NCBI GenBank assembly: GCA_026874595.1
Contig: CM049316.1
Span: 39,190,695 to 39,254,694, forward strand
Origin: Sipunculus nudus
Lineage: Eukaryota; Annelida; Sipuncula; Golfingiida; Sipunculidae
DNA: 64,000 nucleotides
Direction of reading: 5' to 3'
This document shows, piece after piece, positions 61,778 through 64,000 of the stretch. The translations under genes were made by a program, and so were the position numbers. How positions within the stretch are numbered: the stretch's first letter is position 1; every line of letters starts with the position of its first letter. A model generated the notes under the pieces. The model was not told the origin of the DNA. It saw only the letters and a list, made by a program, of their open reading frames with translations, and did no database searches.

Positions 61778-62205
61778 TTATATTGCTACACGTTATATTT
61801 TTTTACTATGTGATTTTACTTTGTCATTAGTGGTTCTCATATATCTATAGTTTTATTAGCGGGGGTGTGGGGGCGGCAGCCCCCAATAGCTCACGTATTT
61901 TCTGTACTTTTTTTTTCATTTTCATATACATTTTAATCCCTCTGTCTCTTCATTATATTGCTACACGTTATATTTTTTTACTATGTGATTTTACTTTGTC
62001 ATTAGTGGTTCTCATATATCTATAGTTTTATTAGCGGGGGTGTGGGGGCGGCATCCCCCAATAACTCACATATTTTCTGTATTTTTTTTTCTTTTTCATA
62101 TACATTTTAATTCCTCTATCTCTTCATTAAATTGGTACACCTTCCCTTTTTATACTAGGTGTATCCCTTTTATATATACTTCTTTTAGCGGATGTGTGCG
62201 TCCGC
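61778..62205. repeat. Tandem 175-bp repeat, each unit with a GC-rich hairpin
   Basis: Two nearly identical units begin at 61,778 and 61,953; a third, diverged one begins about 62,127. Each starts with TTATATTGCTACACGTTATA or a degraded form. Unit 1 carries the perfect hairpin TGGGGGC-GGCA-GCCCCCA (61,868-61,885). Unit 2 has the same with one mismatch (62,043-62,060). Unit 3 has instead GCGGA..TCCGC (62,188-62,205). The array lies beyond the 3' end of the minus-strand transposase relic. Confidence 0.85.
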
Positions 62206-62347
62206 CAGCCCCCCAGTCCCAATTATTCTCTTCTTTTTTATGAAGTCACACTTTCCCTTTTCTTTTACCTTTACGCATTTATTCATTATGTTGTCTCATC
62301 TATTTATATATCCTATATCTATATACACCTGTTTATACCTTATCTCG

Positions 62348-62943
62348 TCAACATTTTATTGTTATATACATGTATATTACTCCATTACTCAAAGTCTCAC
62401 TTCTACTATCTTTCACTACAAACATGAAAACCTTCGTCTTGTCCAGTTTCTCTCGTCCCCCAAACACCCAACCCCCTTTCACCTCATGGCCTCGGTGATA
62501 TTTGCGTTTAGCAAATTTTGACTCGTCTATCTCCACTAAAACACCTGGACCCCCAATCTGCCGACTCTCTTAAAATTGTCTCTTCCACGACCTCCCGGTA
62601 AAAACTACACCAATCCACCATTGTCGAACTGCTGCACCCCATTTCATTATTAATTTGTAACTGGTTCATACCTGTACACCACAGGTATGTCAGTTCAATT
62701 ATTTCTTCAATTGTCATGTTGGACATGGCAAACCAGCTGCCGTGACGTAAACTAAGTTTAGCATGATGTGGGTTTGGTTTCCGTTTCTGACAACGCCATT
62801 TTCAAAAGTCACTACTTTCTTCCCACTGTACTGCTACCATTTTCATGTCCTGATTGCAGTGCGGACACACCCGTGACGAAGCTATTAAATTTTTTCCTTT
62901 TACCCAATTTATTGTAATTTCCTTACTCACCAGTATCTTACTG
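62348..62943 (-). pseudogene. IS1595/Merlin-type (ISXO2-like) DDE transposase, broken
   Basis: Minus-strand reading shows the family's parts in order: a zinc-ribbon start CPHC (62,856-62,867) with WRCQKRK, the RHGSWF motif, a helical IEEIIELTYLWCTG..N.LQ segment, a TMVDWCSFYREVVEE helix, then IGGPGVLVEIDESKFAKRKY, HRGHEV and GWVFGG. The IDESKF aspartate is at about 62,524-62,526. It is disabled by an in-frame TGA at 62,802-62,804, by a one-base frame change at about 62,560-62,575 between the VVEE helix and IGGPG, and by loss of family sequence after VFMFVVKDSRSETL, so the later catalytic residues are missing. Related eukaryotic copies belong to the Merlin group. There are no introns in it. 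Confidence 0.8.
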
Positions 62944-62944
62944 A

Positions 62945-63355
62945 TTAAGTCTCTGTGCGTGATATGACTCGCTTCACTTCCACTCTGTCCCGCTGATAAC
63001 TGCCACTGCTAATGGAACACTGACTCATTTTATCACTGAGCAATTTAATGTCACTTTGGCATTCCTTATCACATTTGGAAAGAGGCTCACTTTGACTTTC
63101 TTTATAACTGTACTCTTCATCGGTCTCTTCAGGCCTTGACTGACCGGACCTAATAACCGACCGTTCACCTGTCTCACTCACTCTCACTTTTGCCTCAGGT
63201 ACATATTTGCGTAATTTTAATTTCTTCCTTTTTTCAGCTCGCTCCTTCTTTTCTTCCTCTGTTGGCAGACCTCGTTTCATATTTACACGTGCAGTAGCAC
63301 CACCTGTTGCTGTGCCTATGAGAACATCTAATTTGCCCCGTAACTGATCGGACAT
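62945..63355 (-). CDS. Intron-free 136-residue open frame, hypothetical
   Basis: Starts MSDQLRGKLDVLIGTATGGA and continues with a strongly basic stretch (about residues 33-50: EEEKKERAEKRKKLKLRKY), then a Ser/Glu-rich acidic half. It ends just upstream of, and on the same strand as, the transposase relic, with only a few bases between the stop and the relic's first recognisable residues. I recognise no family. It could be an accessory protein of the mobile element or an N-terminal DNA-binding extension separated by a stop. Confidence 0.45.
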   Translation of the reverse strand: MSDQLRGKLDVLIGTATGGATARVNMKRGLPTEEEKKERAEKRKKLKLRKYVPEAKVRVSETGERSVIRSGQSRPEETDEEYSYKESQSEPLSKCDKECQSDIKLLSDKMSQCSISSGSYQRDRVEVKRVISRTET

Positions 63356-63611
63356 ATTAACGTTCCACTAACAGTGACACGTTAATAGCAACTGCCACAT
63401 ATTTGAGTTGCGACAGCCTCATTACAATTTGTCACATGATTGTAAACGACAAAGACCTTTGCTCGCCTGACCACAAGACACGTCAGTAGATAGGGAGGGA
63501 TTTCACATAGTTTTATTACATCACACAATATTCATTTTTTTTAAGAAAGCTTGTTAAATATTATACTCATATACACTCTTACATATACACTCAAATAAAT
63601 TAACGGGGGTT

Positions 63612-63629
63612 TGGGGGCGGCAGCCCCCA
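63612..63629. repeat. GC-rich hairpin, fourth copy
   Basis: The same perfect TGGGGGC-GGCA-GCCCCCA stem-loop as at 61,868, preceded by AACGGGGGTT. It lies between the end of the partial frame at 63,917-64,000 and the start of the 136-residue frame, so it is 3' of one minus-strand frame and 5' of the next. Confidence 0.85.
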
Positions 63630-63916
63630 TATTTTTTTTCATGTTTATATTATTTATTAAACATATATCACATATTCCTGGAATTCCGTTACCATTCTAT
63701 TCAAACTGTATGCATGAATACCCATATCTTCCCAATCACTTGCATCCTATACCATTTCACACACATACAATATTTGTTTTCTATTTTTTCACTTTTTTCT
63801 ATTTATTCCATGCCTTGTAAGTCGTCATAGTCGATGTCATCCGTTTCTCTTACTCAATGATACGCCCCCAATAGCTACTCCACACTAGTTTCAAGTCATA
63901 CCGTTAGGGGTCGCTC

Positions 63917-64000
63917 TCAATAACGTTTCACGTACACGCGGTCATTCTGGTTCATTAGACTTAAATATTCCAGATATTCACTCGCTTTCAACTCGTCTTT
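63917..64000 (-). CDS. Partial open frame running off the window edge
   Basis: The last 27 codons of a minus-strand frame enter at the window end (KDELKASEYLEYLSLMNQND, then RVYVKRY) and stop at 63,917-63,919. The composition looks coding-like, but it is too short to identify. It is followed by about 290 bp of AT-rich DNA and then the hairpin at 63,612. Confidence 0.35.
   Translation of the reverse strand, partial: KDELKASEYLEYLSLMNQNDRVYVKRY

Overview
This is a eukaryotic window, most likely from a bivalve mollusc or a close marine-invertebrate relative. The DNA is AT-rich by eye. The conserved animal genes are cut into many short exons by kilobase introns with GT..AG borders. The spaces between exons are full of small DNA transposons, tRNA-derived SINE-like units and a satellite-cored element built like the pearl/CvA elements of bivalves. 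The species assignment is inference from these traits.

Three protein genes can be reconstructed exon by exon. (1) 2,820-40,709, minus strand: a complete CEP89 (CCDC123) orthologue, a centriolar distal-appendage coiled-coil protein of about 908-911 residues in 24 exons. Its second exon exists in two tandem versions whose lengths and phases make them mutually exclusive. (2) 41,060-46,655, plus strand: a complete SNRPD1 (Sm D1) gene in four exons, 122 residues. It is head-to-head with CEP89, with 350 bp between the two start codons, so they probably share a bidirectional promoter. (3) 49,660-56,670, minus strand: LENG1, a CIR_N-type basic coiled-coil protein. Six exons are present; the first exon, expected to code only about 8 residues, is not found and probably lies beyond the window. 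SNRPD1 and LENG1 converge, with candidate poly(A) signals about 1.5 kb apart.

Mobile DNA fills much of the rest. CEP89 introns hold two relatives of a (CGGA)n-tailed repeat, a 1.5-kb element with eight 180-bp core repeats, an inverted-repeat MITE and a tRNA-derived SINE. SNRPD1 intron 1 holds a 1.55-kb element with perfect 23-bp terminal inverted repeats at a TA target; intron 3 holds a hAT-like MITE with an 8-bp target duplication. A second member of that hAT family lies in a LENG1 intron, followed by a 276-bp-period tandem array of a tRNA-like SINE.

The last 7 kb (56.8-64 kb) look like a transposon nest: an 800-bp near-palindrome, a TTAA-type element inserted in frame into an older open reading frame, a Mutator-like element with a 9-bp target duplication, and an intron-free cluster with a broken IS1595/Merlin-type transposase, a 136-residue open frame and several GC-rich hairpins in AT-rich surroundings.

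No CRISPR array, operon or prokaryotic feature is present. The observations most worth a second look are the mutually exclusive CEP89 N-terminal exons, the triplicated exon-24 splice donor, and the hairpin-punctuated compact genes at the right end.
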